DNA from: Zoogloeaceae bacterium
GTDB lineage: Bacteria > Pseudomonadota > Gammaproteobacteria > Burkholderiales > Rhodocyclaceae
Assembly: GCA_024235635.1 (NCBI GenBank)
Contig: JACKMA010000009.1
Coordinates: 186,001-250,000, forward strand
DNA: 64,000 nucleotides
Direction of reading: 5' to 3'
The translations under genes were made by a program, and so were the position numbers. Positions 36,191 to 44,982 of the stretch are shown here, one piece after another (the stretch's first letter is position 1; each line of letters opens with the position of its first letter). A model generated the notes under the pieces. The model ran no database searches. It was not told the origin of the DNA and worked only from the letters and a program-made list of their open reading frames with translations.

Positions 36191-37294
36191 ATGAGCAAGG
36201 AAGGTGCAAGAAGTGCCGGAAAATCGCCAACGGTGGCTGGGGGCTTCGTCACCGGCATGTTGGCCGGCATGCATCGCAACGGGCTCGACACGACACCGCT
36301 GCTGAACGAGTTCGGTATCGATCTGGCAAACCCTGCCATCCGGATTCCGCTCGATCACTATGCCAGGCTGTACAACCGGGTGATCGCGATCTGCGACGAC
36401 GAGGCCTTCGGCCTGATGCCCGAGCCGATGCGTCCGGGCAGCTTCGAGTTCCTGTGCCGGGCGATGCTGGGCTCGCCCAATCTGGGCGAGGCGCTCGATC
36501 GCGGTCGGCGATTCCTGGCGATCGTGCTGCCGGCAATGGCGGTGGACATCGACCGCGATCGCACGCTCGCGCGGCTGATCCTGCGCGAACGGGGCCGGCC
36601 GCTCGGAGACCGGGACGATCCCGGGCGCGTGTTCGCCTTCGAATGGCTGTTGCGGCTGCTCCATAGCCTGTCGTGCTGGCTCGTCGGTCGGGGCCTGTCG
36701 CTGCTGCGGGTGCGCTTTCCGTACCGCTGCCCTGCCCACGGCGACGACTACGCACTGGTATATACCGAGCACTCGGAATTCGGCGGCGACCGACTGGTGG
36801 CGGAGATGCGCGCCGATCTGTTCGATCTGCCGCTGCGCCGTGACGAGGCGGCGCTGGCGAGCTTTCTCGGCGGCGCGCCGGGCAAGATCTCGATGCTCTA
36901 CCGGCGCGACCGGGAAATGGTGTTGCGGGTGCGCGACCTTTTGCGCGGCGCGCTGCCGGAGTCGCCGACGATCGAGGCGGCGGCCGAGCGCCTACACCTG
37001 TCGCCGCGCACCCTGCACCGTCGGCTGCACGACGAAGGCACCAGCTTTCGCGCGATCAAGGACGCGATCAGGCGCGACATCGCGCTGGCGCGACTGACCA
37101 AGACCCGGCGTTCGATCGCAGACGTCGCGGCCGAACTGGGCTATGCCGACACCTCGGCCTTCTACCGAGCGTTCACCGGCTGGACCGGCCGTTCGCCCCA
37201 GCGCTTCCGCCGGCAACTGCTCGGCCACGGGACGGCAGGCGACGCCGGCGCCGAGCCGCGCCCGTCGCCGCGGCCCGGACGAGGGGCGCGTTAG
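36191..37294 (+). CDS. AraC-family transcriptional regulator (OruR/ArgR-like N-domain)
   Basis: A 367-residue regulator. The N-terminal ~210 residues match the 'arabinose-binding domain of AraC' type found in OruR/VirF-like regulators (LNEFGIDLANPAIRIPLDHYARL). The C-terminal ~100 residues carry two helix-turn-helix motifs, with LSPRTLHRRLHDEGTSFRAI and the conserved DTSAFYRAFTGWTGRSPQRF. It is transcribed away from icmF, with 169 bases between the starts, so it may regulate that gene. The effector is unknown. Confidence 0.9.
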   Translation: MSKEGARSAGKSPTVAGGFVTGMLAGMHRNGLDTTPLLNEFGIDLANPAIRIPLDHYARLYNRVIAICDDEAFGLMPEPMRPGSFEFLCRAMLGSPNLGEALDRGRRFLAIVLPAMAVDIDRDRTLARLILRERGRPLGDRDDPGRVFAFEWLLRLLHSLSCWLVGRGLSLLRVRFPYRCPAHGDDYALVYTEHSEFGGDRLVAEMRADLFDLPLRRDEAALASFLGGAPGKISMLYRRDREMVLRVRDLLRGALPESPTIEAAAERLHLSPRTLHRRLHDEGTSFRAIKDAIRRDIALARLTKTRRSIADVAAELGYADTSAFYRAFTGWTGRSPQRFRRQLLGHGTAGDAGAEPRPSPRPGRGAR

Positions 37295-37329
37295 AATCCT
37301 GACGACTGGCAGCATGGGAGCGGAAGCCG

Positions 37330-39396
37330 ATGGCCGAAAACACGGCGAAAGCGGAACCGGCACGGGCCGGCAGCCACCCGGACGAGAAACGACGTTACGA
37401 CTTGCTGCTGGCCGGTCTCGATCTGCTCGACCAGGGCCTCGCGGTATTCGACTCGGCGCCACAGCTGGTGGCCTGGAACAAGGCCTTCCTGCGCCTGCTG
37501 GATTTCCCCGAGACGATGGTGCGGGTCGGCACGCCATTCGAGGACTTCGTGCGCTACAACGCCGAACGCGGCGAATACGGCGAGGGCGAGTACGAATCCC
37601 AGGTGGCGGCACGGATGGCCGCGGTGCGTGCTTTCCAGCCCCACTACACCGAACGCGTGCGGCCCAACGGCGAGGTGCTGGCGATCCGCGGCGTGCCGAT
37701 TCCGAATCTCGGCTTCGTCTCGCTATGGACCGACATCACCGAGCAGCGGCGCTACGAGGCACTGATCCAGAGGCAGAATTCCGAACTCGAACTGCGGGTC
37801 AAGGCCCGCACCCGCGAACTCGAGGAAGCCAACAGCCGGCTCGCCCGGGCCAATGCCGAAATCGACCAGATCGCCGGCGCCCTGCGGCGAAGCGAGTCCC
37901 GCCTGCGCCTGATCATGGATTCGATCCCCGCCCTGATCGCCTACGTCGACGCCGATCAGTGCTACCAGTTCGCCAACCGCGGCTACGCCGAATGGTTCGG
38001 ACTGTCCGCCAGCGACATCGTCGGCCGCAGCATCGAGCAGGTATTCGGCACCGAGACCTACCGCGAGATCCACGGCCACCTCGATCGCGCCTATGCCGGC
38101 GAAGCGGTGACCTACGAATACACGCGGAATACCGAGGAGGGCCGCAGCGTCTATGCGCGCAGCGTGGTCGTGCCGGAGATCGGCGGCGACGGCCGGGTGC
38201 TCGGGGCCTTCGTGCTGTCGATCGACATCACCGAGCAGAAGGCCAGTCAGGCGGCACTGATCCAGGCCCAGAAGATGGAGGCCGTCGGACAATTGACCGG
38301 CGGCCTCGCCCACGACTTCAACAACCTGCTGACGATCATCATCGGCAATCTCAGCGGCCTGCAGGAACAGTTGCCGGCCAACCCCGAGCGCGCCGGCGAG
38401 TACGTCACTCCTGCGCTCGACGCCGCCCGTCGCGGCGCCGAACTGATCAAGCGTCTGCTGACCTTTTCGAGGCGCCAGGCGCTGGAGCCGGCTGCCGTCG
38501 AGATCGGCGCGCTGGTGCAGAATATGACGCAGTTGCTGATGCGCTCGCTGACCGAGTCGATCGAAATCCAGACCCGGCTGCCGACCGCCCGTCTCTACGC
38601 CATGGTCGATCCGCACCAGCTCGAGAACGCACTGCTCAACCTCGCCATCAACGCGCGCGACGCGATGCCCGGCGGCGGTATGCTGTCGATCAGCGTCGGC
38701 GAGCGCCACATCGGCGAGAGCCTGTCGCGGATGACCGAGATCCCCGAGGGCGACTACGTCCAGATCGACGTCAGCGACACCGGGGTCGGCATCGATCCGG
38801 CGCTGCTGCCGCGCGTGTTCGAACCCTTCGTCACGACCAAGGCCTTCGGTGCCGGCAGCGGCCTCGGGCTGTCGATGGTATATGGCTTCGTCCGCCAGTC
38901 GGGCGGCAACATCCGGATCCTCAGCACGCCCGGCAGCGGCACCAACGTGCGCTTCGTGCTGCCCAAGGCCGAGGCGCCGTCGCCGGCGCCGGCGCCGGCG
39001 GCGCGCGCGCGATTGCCGGTGACCAGCGGTCGTCTGGTGCTGCTGGTCGAGGACGAAGCCGAGATCCGGCGCATCGTGCGGCTGCAGCTCGGCGAACTGG
39101 GCTATCCGGTGATCGAGGCCGCCAGCGGCGTCGATGCCCGCCAGATGCTCGACGACGTGGAGGAGATCGGGCTGATGATCTCCGACGTGGTGATGCCGGG
39201 CGGCGTCGGCGGTCGCGAACTGCTGGCCTTCGCCCGCGAACGCCGGCCAGACCTGCCGGTCCTGCTGATCACCGGCTTTGCCGGGGACGGGGCGACCACG
39301 CCCGACGCACCGGTCCTGCGCAAGCCGTTCGATCGCAATGCGCTGGCGGCGGCGCTGGACGCGCTCGAATCCCGTAGCGAGAATGCCCCGCCATGA
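37330..39396 (+). CDS. Soluble PAS hybrid histidine kinase
   Basis: A 688-residue protein without membrane segments. It begins with a PAS-7-like domain (residues ~15-140), a short coiled coil (ELRVKARTRELEEANSRL) and a second PAS domain (~185-305). The kinase core follows with the H-box GLAHDFNNLL near residue 330 and an ATPase domain with DTGVGIDP and GSGLGLSMVYG. A C-terminal receiver domain ends the protein (phosphoacceptor Asp in MISDVVMPGG). It overlaps the response regulator gene by four bases (ATGA), so the pair is translationally coupled. The signal is unknown; PAS domains suggest redox or small-molecule sensing. Confidence 0.93.
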   Translation: MAENTAKAEPARAGSHPDEKRRYDLLLAGLDLLDQGLAVFDSAPQLVAWNKAFLRLLDFPETMVRVGTPFEDFVRYNAERGEYGEGEYESQVAARMAAVRAFQPHYTERVRPNGEVLAIRGVPIPNLGFVSLWTDITEQRRYEALIQRQNSELELRVKARTRELEEANSRLARANAEIDQIAGALRRSESRLRLIMDSIPALIAYVDADQCYQFANRGYAEWFGLSASDIVGRSIEQVFGTETYREIHGHLDRAYAGEAVTYEYTRNTEEGRSVYARSVVVPEIGGDGRVLGAFVLSIDITEQKASQAALIQAQKMEAVGQLTGGLAHDFNNLLTIIIGNLSGLQEQLPANPERAGEYVTPALDAARRGAELIKRLLTFSRRQALEPAAVEIGALVQNMTQLLMRSLTESIEIQTRLPTARLYAMVDPHQLENALLNLAINARDAMPGGGMLSISVGERHIGESLSRMTEIPEGDYVQIDVSDTGVGIDPALLPRVFEPFVTTKAFGAGSGLGLSMVYGFVRQSGGNIRILSTPGSGTNVRFVLPKAEAPSPAPAPAARARLPVTSGRLVLLVEDEAEIRRIVRLQLGELGYPVIEAASGVDARQMLDDVEEIGLMISDVVMPGGVGGRELLAFARERRPDLPVLLITGFAGDGATTPDAPVLRKPFDRNALAAALDALESRSENAPP

Positions 39397-40121
39397 AAGC
39401 TTCCGACGCCACCAACGCCGCCCTGATCCACGTCCTCGAAGACGAGCCGGAGATCGGGCGGCTGATCTGCACCACCCTCGAGGAGTACGGTTTCCGCAGC
39501 GAGCTGTCCGGCAGCGGCCGCCAGTTCCTGTTGCGGGCACGCCAGACCAGTCCCGAACTGTGCATCATCGATCTCGGCCTACCCGACATGGACGGCATGC
39601 AGGTGGTGCGCGAACTGCAGGAACGCCAGCCTTGCGCGGTGTTGATCCTGACCGGCCGCAACGACGTCACCGACCGCGTGCTCGGGCTCGAACTCGGCGC
39701 CGACGACTACCTGGTCAAGCCGTTCGAACCGCGTGAGCTGGTGGCGCGGGTGCGTTCGATCCTGCGCCGCTACCTGCGCAATCCGAACCGCGACGACGAC
39801 AGCACGGAGCCTCATTTCGCAGCCTTCGCCGGCTGGCGCTTCGACACCCAGCGCCTGACCCTGACCGCGCCGAACGGACGCGAAGTCCATTTGTCCGCCG
39901 CCGAGGCCGGGCTGCTGAAGACCCTGCTGCGCCGCCCCAACAAGATCCTCAACCGCGAACAACTGCTCGGCGAGCGCGACGTGGACCCGTTCGATCGTTC
40001 GATCGACGTGCGCATCTCACGCCTGCGTCGCAAGCTCGAGGAAGATCCGCAGGATCCGCGGATCATCAAGACGGTCTACGGCGCGGGTTACATGCTGACC
40101 GCGTCGGTGGACTGGTCCTAG
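39393..40121 (+). CDS. OmpR-type response regulator
   Basis: A 242-residue regulator. The receiver domain has the acidic pair EDEP near residue 15, the phosphoacceptor Asp in IIDLGLPDMDG, and Lys in LVKPFEPRELVARV. The C-terminal winged helix includes LNREQLLGERDVDPFDRSID and ends with RIIKTVYGAGYML. Translation is coupled to the upstream hybrid kinase, its likely partner. Confidence 0.94.
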   Translation: MKASDATNAALIHVLEDEPEIGRLICTTLEEYGFRSELSGSGRQFLLRARQTSPELCIIDLGLPDMDGMQVVRELQERQPCAVLILTGRNDVTDRVLGLELGADDYLVKPFEPRELVARVRSILRRYLRNPNRDDDSTEPHFAAFAGWRFDTQRLTLTAPNGREVHLSAAEAGLLKTLLRRPNKILNREQLLGERDVDPFDRSIDVRISRLRRKLEEDPQDPRIIKTVYGAGYMLTASVDWS

Positions 40122-40307
40122 CGTGGCGAAAACGCCACCGGCCGGCCGCGACCGGTGCGCCGGTCGAGCGCCGGTGAGCCGGCGAGCAAGCCCGACCCGC
40201 GGCGAGCGGTGCGCAAGGGACGAAGCGCGCCTGATCATCGCCGGCCGGCACGGCAGGGCGGTGCTGTCGCGCGATCGCACCGCCCGTCGTGAAAGCTCGG
40301 GATGTGG

Positions 40308-40336
40308 TCGACTGGTGCGCCTGCGCTCTCTATAAT
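40308..40336 (+). promoter_or_regulatory. Sigma-70-type promoter of the VOC gene
   Basis: A perfect -10 hexamer TATAAT lies at 40331-40336, and a partial -35 TCGACT at 40308-40313 is separated by 17 bases. It sits in a short AT-rich island in otherwise very GC-rich DNA, 27 bases before the ATG of the VOC gene, whose ribosome site CAGGAG follows at about 40352. Confidence 0.7.
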
Positions 40337-40363
40337 TATTAATTTTTAATCCAGGAGCTGTTC

Positions 40364-40840
40364 ATGACCGCGCGCCCGTTCAAGATCCTCGGCATCCAGC
40401 AGATCGCCATCGGCGGACCGAGCAAGGACAAACTGAAGAAGCTCTGGGTCGACATGCTCGGCCTCGCAGTGACCGGCAATTTCGTCTCGGAGCGAGAGAA
40501 CGTGGACGAGGACATCTGCGCGATGGGCCAGGGACCGTTCAAGGTCGAAGTGGACCTGATGCAGCCGCTCGATCCGGACAAGAAGCCGGCGGTGCATGCG
40601 ACGCCGCTCAATCACGTCGGGCTCTGGGTGGACGACCTGCCCAAGGCGGTCGAGTGGCTCTCCGCAAACGGCGTGCGCTTCGCCCCCGGCGGCATTCGTC
40701 GCGGCGCCGCCGGTTTCGACATCACCTTCCTGCACCCGAAGGGCAACGACGAATTCCCGATCGGTGGCGAAGGCGTGCTGGTGGAACTGGTGCAGGCGCC
40801 GGCCGAAGTGGTCGAGGCGTTTGCCAGGCTGGCCGGCTGA
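40364..40840 (+). CDS. VOC (glyoxalase/epimerase fold) family protein
   Basis: A 158-residue protein with two beta-alpha-beta-beta-beta modules of the vicinal oxygen chelate fold. One likely metal ligand is visible in NHVGLWVDDL, a Glu at LVELVQAP, and a Gln (IQQIAIGG) where glyoxalases usually have His. The segment HPKGNDEFPIGGEGVLVELV is seen in methylmalonyl-CoA epimerase-like and lactoylglutathione-lyase-like members. The reaction is not certain. It is a single gene under its own promoter. Confidence 0.8.
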   Translation: MTARPFKILGIQQIAIGGPSKDKLKKLWVDMLGLAVTGNFVSERENVDEDICAMGQGPFKVEVDLMQPLDPDKKPAVHATPLNHVGLWVDDLPKAVEWLSANGVRFAPGGIRRGAAGFDITFLHPKGNDEFPIGGEGVLVELVQAPAEVVEAFARLAG

Positions 40841-41148
40841 GCGATTCGCGACCCGGCAAGAAACGGGCGGCCATCGGCCGCCCGACCATACAGAGAGGGC
40901 GGCGCAAAGTGCCTTCCGCCGATCCAGGGGGCCCGGAGATGGCGATCGGGCACTCTACGCCTGCCACCCATGATGCCGATCGACACTTAAGCCTTCCTTA
41001 AGGCTGTCGCGCCGGCGCACGGCATCGCCATGTCGAGCCCGCGTCACGCGATCATCAACGGCCGCGCAATGGCGGACCGGCCAGCGGACTCGCACAGCCC
41101 GGCGACCGCCTGTATCATGCCATTCGAATACATTGGAATGTCATTCGC
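40841..41148. other. Intergenic region with two hairpins
   Basis: No gene is supported. An eight-pair hairpin (GGGCGGCC, loop ATC, GGCCGCCC at 40865-40883) follows the VOC stop by 24 bases and may end its transcript, although no T-tract follows. A second palindrome at 40990-41005 (AGCCTT-CCTT-AAGGCT) lies further on. The last 40 bases before the next gene are AT-rich, with repeated CATTCG/GAATG words, and probably contain its promoter. Confidence 0.5.
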
Positions 41149-42858
41149 ATGGCCTCGGTCCCGTCACGTCGGCAGGCGTTCCTGCTTGCCGCGCTCCTCC
41201 CCGCTTGCGCGGCAGCCCAGCTGACAACGCGCCCGATCCCCGATACGCCCGATCCGTCGCTCGATCATCAGCGCCAGCAGCAGCGCGCCGAATTCCTGAG
41301 GCGGGACCTCGAGCGGGAGACCGACGTGCGGCGACCGGCTGCGTCGGTGCCTGACACCACACGCCTGCCCACGGACGAACGGCCCTGCTTCGCAATCCAC
41401 CGGGTCGCGCTGGACGGCGACGCCGGCGCATTCCGGGGACTGGAAGATGCACTCGCAGGCCGCGATCGGCGCGACCCGCCGCAGGGCCGCTGCCTCGGCC
41501 CGAAGGCCGTCAAAGTGCTGGCCAGGCGTGTCCAGAATGCCTTGCTGGCAGGTGGCTACATCACCAGCCGGGTCGCGGTCCCGGCGCAGGATCTCGCGGC
41601 CGGCACCCTGCGTCTCGTGGTCCATGCCGGCGCGGTCGATCGCTTGCGCTTCGCCGACGACGGCGGCCCGCAAACGTCCCTGGCCACGGCGATGCCGATC
41701 GTGACGGGACAGTTTCTGCAGCTGCGGGACATCGAGCAGGGACTCGAGAACCTCAAACGGCTTGCAAGTGCTGAAGCCGACATCGAAATTCACCCGGCAC
41801 AGACGGCCGGCGCCAGTGATCTGGTGGTGCGCTACAGGGCGCATTCGCCGTGGCACGTAACGGTGACCGCCGACGACGGCGGGCGCAAAGACACCGGCCG
41901 CTATCAGGGCGGCGTCACCGTCGCCTATGACAATCCACTGGGCGCAAACGACTTCGCCTATCTCGCCCTCAGTCACGACCTGATGGCCGATGGCGCCCGC
42001 CGGAGCACCTGGGGTGCCCTCGGGCACTACTCGGTCCCCTACGGCTACTGGAATCTGGCGCTGACGCTCGGCCGAAACCGCGACCGCCAGAGCGTACAGG
42101 GCGCCACCACCCGCTACGTCTACGGCGGCTTCAGCACGTCTGCCGAAGTCGAGCTTTCGCGCGTCGTGCATCGCGACGCGGCGGGCAAGAGCTGGCTCGG
42201 CGCCGGCGCCTGGCGACGCACCTCGCGCAACGACATCGATGGCACCGAGGTCATCGTCCAGCGGCGCCAGACCGCGGGCTGGCTGGCAAGTGCCGGGCAC
42301 CGCCGATTCGTCGGCAACGCCGTCATCGAAGCGCGCCTGGACTATCGCCATGGAACCGGCGCCTTCGGCGCGATCGCAGCGCCGGAAGAAGCCTTCGGCG
42401 AAGCGACTTCGCGCATCCGCAAGACGGTCGCCGAACTTCGGCTGGAGGTGCCGATCGAGATCGGCGGCGTGCGCCTCGGCTACGCAGGTGCCCTGCGCGC
42501 GCAATGGAACCATTCGCAGTTGAATCCGCAGGAGTTGTTCGTCATCGGCGGTCGCTACACGGTCCGCGGATTCGACGGCGAAAGCGTGCTCGCAGGCGAG
42601 CGCGGCTGGTGGCTGCGCAACGAGCTGTCGTTGCCGCTGCCGGCACTTCAGGCCTTTGCCGGTATCGATTGCGGCCGCGTGGCGGGCAGCACCGCCGATC
42701 GCCTCGCCGGCCGCCAGCTCACCGGCGCGGTGCTCGGCATACGCGGCAGTCATCGCCACGCAGGCTTCGAACTCTTCGTCGGGGCGCCGCTCGACAAGCC
42801 GTCCGCCTTCGACGCACCCGGCACCACCGCCGGCTTTCGACTCTCCTACATCCTGTAG
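41149..42858 (+). CDS. Two-partner secretion outer-membrane transporter (TpsB/ShlB family)
   Basis: A 569-residue precursor with a short signal peptide (cleavage near AAA-QL, residue ~24), a Gln/Arg-rich N-terminal helix, and POTRA domains at about 80-220, with GGYITSRVAVPAQDL typical of the second POTRA. A 16-strand barrel follows. The essential loop-6 motif VRGF is present in RYTVRGFDGES. TpsB proteins export a large TpsA exoprotein usually encoded next to them, but none is within the window on either side. It may serve a distant partner or be an orphan. Confidence 0.9.
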   Translation: MASVPSRRQAFLLAALLPACAAAQLTTRPIPDTPDPSLDHQRQQQRAEFLRRDLERETDVRRPAASVPDTTRLPTDERPCFAIHRVALDGDAGAFRGLEDALAGRDRRDPPQGRCLGPKAVKVLARRVQNALLAGGYITSRVAVPAQDLAAGTLRLVVHAGAVDRLRFADDGGPQTSLATAMPIVTGQFLQLRDIEQGLENLKRLASAEADIEIHPAQTAGASDLVVRYRAHSPWHVTVTADDGGRKDTGRYQGGVTVAYDNPLGANDFAYLALSHDLMADGARRSTWGALGHYSVPYGYWNLALTLGRNRDRQSVQGATTRYVYGGFSTSAEVELSRVVHRDAAGKSWLGAGAWRRTSRNDIDGTEVIVQRRQTAGWLASAGHRRFVGNAVIEARLDYRHGTGAFGAIAAPEEAFGEATSRIRKTVAELRLEVPIEIGGVRLGYAGALRAQWNHSQLNPQELFVIGGRYTVRGFDGESVLAGERGWWLRNELSLPLPALQAFAGIDCGRVAGSTADRLAGRQLTGAVLGIRGSHRHAGFELFVGAPLDKPSAFDAPGTTAGFRLSYIL

Positions 42859-42915
42859 GCCCATGCCGCCGCTGGCGCGCGGCACGGCACTCGCCGACGG
42901 CCGACGAGCCCCCGG

Positions 42916-43731
42916 TCAATCGTCGCCGGCGGCGCAGGCGTTCTGGGCATCGATCGCGGCCTGAACCACGGCGTCGGGATCCGCGCCCTCGCCGCACACC
43001 GGGCACGCCTCGTCGCGGGTGATGCGCACCTGGTGCCAGTCCATCGACTGTGCGTCGAACAGCACCAACTGGCCGTCGAGCGGACTGTCCTCGCCGAGCA
43101 GCAGGCGGATCGCCTCGGCAGCCTGCAGGGTTCCGATGACGCCGACCAGCGGAGCGAACACGCCCATCACCGCGCAGCGTTCGCCGTCGTCGGCCCCGGC
43201 TGCCGGGAACAGGCAGTGGTAGCACGGGCCATCCGCCTTGCGGCGGTCGAACACCGCCACCTGACCCGAGAAGCGGATGCCGGCACCACTGACCAGCGGT
43301 TTCCGCAGCTTGACGCAGGCCGCGTTGATGGCGTGGCGGGTCGCGAAATTGTCGCTGCAATCGACGACGACGTCGGCCGCCGCGACCAGAGTCGAGAGTT
43401 CCTCCGGACCGACCCTGCGGGCAACCGGCTCGACGCGGCAGTCGGAATTGATCTCGGCGATTGCCCGACGTGCCGATTCGGCCTTGTTGACGCCGATCGT
43501 CGCCTCGCGGTGGATGATCTGCCGCTGCAGATTAGTCAGGTCCACCTCGTCGCCATCGCACACGGTCAGCCGGCCGACGCCGGCCGAGGCCATGTAAAGT
43601 GCGGCAGGCGCTCCGAGTCCGCCGGCACCGATCATCAGCACGTGGCCGTCGAGCAGGCGTTGCTGGCCCTCGATGTCGATCGGCGCCAGCATGATGTGGC
43701 GGCTGTAGCGGATCAGTTGTCGATCGTCCAT
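42916..43731 (-). CDS. MoeB/HesA/ThiF-family adenylyltransferase
   Basis: A 271-residue E1-like enzyme. The N-terminal RYSRHIML, nucleotide-binding GAGGLGAPAALYMASAGVG and arginine-containing NLQRQIIHRE are intact. The zinc Cys pairs are visible as CYHCLF and CPVCGEG. It should adenylate the C-terminal Gly-Gly of a MoaD/ThiS-like protein, and one such protein is encoded in the nearby aor operon. Its start overlaps the stop of the MoeA-like gene (TGATG), so the two are cotranslated. The combination points to pterin cofactor synthesis for the tungsten enzyme next door. Confidence 0.9.
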   Translation of the reverse strand: MDDRQLIRYSRHIMLAPIDIEGQQRLLDGHVLMIGAGGLGAPAALYMASAGVGRLTVCDGDEVDLTNLQRQIIHREATIGVNKAESARRAIAEINSDCRVEPVARRVGPEELSTLVAAADVVVDCSDNFATRHAINAACVKLRKPLVSGAGIRFSGQVAVFDRRKADGPCYHCLFPAAGADDGERCAVMGVFAPLVGVIGTLQAAEAIRLLLGEDSPLDGQLVLFDAQSMDWHQVRITRDEACPVCGEGADPDAVVQAAIDAQNACAAGDD

Positions 43732-44669
43732 CAGCAGCGACCTCCGAAGAATTGAACCGGAACGCGCTGGCCCGCCGCCAGCAGCATCTCCGCGGGTGAC
43801 ATCACGATATAGCAGTTGGCGGCAGACATCGAACCGAGCCGGCCGGCCTCGTCGCGGCTCGCGCGCACCAACCATCGCCCGCCGCGTTCGAAAAGAACGC
43901 CCTGCACGAACTCGGTGCGCCGATGGTTCTTGGTCAGTGGCTCGGCCAGCGTGGCGGTCAGACGCGGCCATGTCGGCAGCGGGTGCTCGCCGCCGAGACA
44001 GCGCAGGGCATCACCGACGAAACTCAGGATCGCGGCAAGCACCCCGGATGGCTTGCCCGCCAGCGAAAAGATCCAGGCCCGGTCGATGCGGCCGAACGCC
44101 ATCGGGCGCCCAGGACGCATTGCGACGCGACGGATCAGCAGTTCGCCGTCTGCGGCGATGACGTCGCACAACAGGTCGGCTTCGCCCGCGGAGGCGCCGC
44201 CGGTGGTGACGATCGCGTCGCAATCCGCCGCCGCCCGCGCCAGACGCCGGCTCAGGCTGTCGACGCGGTCGGGCGCCACGCCGAGATCGACGACGTCGAC
44301 ACCACAGTTGGCCAGCAGCCCGGCCAGCAGGTAACGATTGCTGTCGTGGATCCGGCCCGGCGCCAGCGCGTGGCCGACCGGGCACAACTCGTCCCCGGTG
44401 CACAGCACCGCCACGCGCGGGCGGCGGTAGCTGAGCACTTCGGCAAACCCGCCCGCGGCCATGTGGCCGACGTCGATCGCCCGCAGCCGGTGCCCGTCAG
44501 ACAGTCCGGCCTGCGTCCCGGCCAGTACCCGCCCAAGCGCCCGCACAAGCGGAACCTGTTCGAAGCCCGTCAGCGGTTCGATACGCGCCAGCATCGCCGC
44601 ACGGACGACGTCCGGTTCCCAGGCCGTCTCACGACCGCCTCCTGTCGTACAGCCGGGATCGGAATGCAT
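43731..44669 (-). CDS. Shortened MoeA-like molybdopterin molybdo/tungstotransferase
   Basis: A 312-residue protein, about 90-100 residues shorter than MoeA (~400). The MoeA core domain III is well conserved: RPRVAVLCTGDEL, IHDSNRYLLAGLL and TTGGASAGEADLL, followed by a C-terminal domain IV. The N-terminal part jumps from VRALGRVLAG directly to a segment preceding domain III. The catalytic-cleft motif normally written SAMDGYA, the whole of domain II, and the TGA-x-x-P-x-GAD motif are absent. The frame is open, so this is a shortened protein, not a frameshift. It lies between the MoeB-like gene and the aor promoter and is divergent from aorA. A specialised role in tungsten insertion is inference. 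Confidence 0.85.
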   Translation of the reverse strand: MHSDPGCTTGGGRETAWEPDVVRAAMLARIEPLTGFEQVPLVRALGRVLAGTQAGLSDGHRLRAIDVGHMAAGGFAEVLSYRRPRVAVLCTGDELCPVGHALAPGRIHDSNRYLLAGLLANCGVDVVDLGVAPDRVDSLSRRLARAAADCDAIVTTGGASAGEADLLCDVIAADGELLIRRVAMRPGRPMAFGRIDRAWIFSLAGKPSGVLAAILSFVGDALRCLGGEHPLPTWPRLTATLAEPLTKNHRRTEFVQGVLFERGGRWLVRASRDEAGRLGSMSAANCYIVMSPAEMLLAAGQRVPVQFFGGRC

Positions 44670-44808
44670 CTTGGCTCGCCTCGCTTTCCCTTATGCGCCC
44701 GATTGCCTATACAAACGATATGCCATGGCAAACCGGGACCGACCGCCGCGCTCGAGGCCGATGCAACGGCAACCCGATGCGCAAACGCCGGCCCATGCAG
44801 GGCACGGT

Positions 44809-44844
44809 TGCTCCACAATGGAACACCTGCTCCAATGCGCAACG
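44809..44844 (+). promoter_or_regulatory. Putative upstream activating sequences for the aor promoter
   Basis: An imperfect dyad TGCTCC-ACAAT-GGAACA lies at 44809-44825, followed 19 bases further by a second left half-site TGCTCC at 44828-44833. The same 6-5-6 dyad occurs upstream of pedF (53953). It is about 85-100 bases upstream of the -24 element, the usual distance for a sigma-54 activator. Binding by the AcoR-like activator at 51825-53873 is inferred. Confidence 0.6.
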
Positions 44845-44907
44845 CGCCATCGGACAGGGTGTCGCCGATTTCGTCGATGCGCGTGGCGGTTCCGGCGCAT
44901 ACAAACG

Positions 44908-44923
44908 CGGCACGGCTCTTGCG
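44908..44923 (+). promoter_or_regulatory. Sigma-54 (-24/-12) promoter of aorABC
   Basis: The sequence CGGCACGGCTCTTGCG matches the consensus TGGCACG-N4-TTGCW, with GG at 44909-44910 and GC at 44921-44922 separated by exactly ten bases. It predicts transcription from about 44934 and a leader of about 50 bases before aorA. Confidence 0.78.
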
Positions 44924-44982
44924 CCTGTTTTCTCCGTTGGACGAGACATCGCACCAAACCCGAATAACCGGAGGACCAGCCC

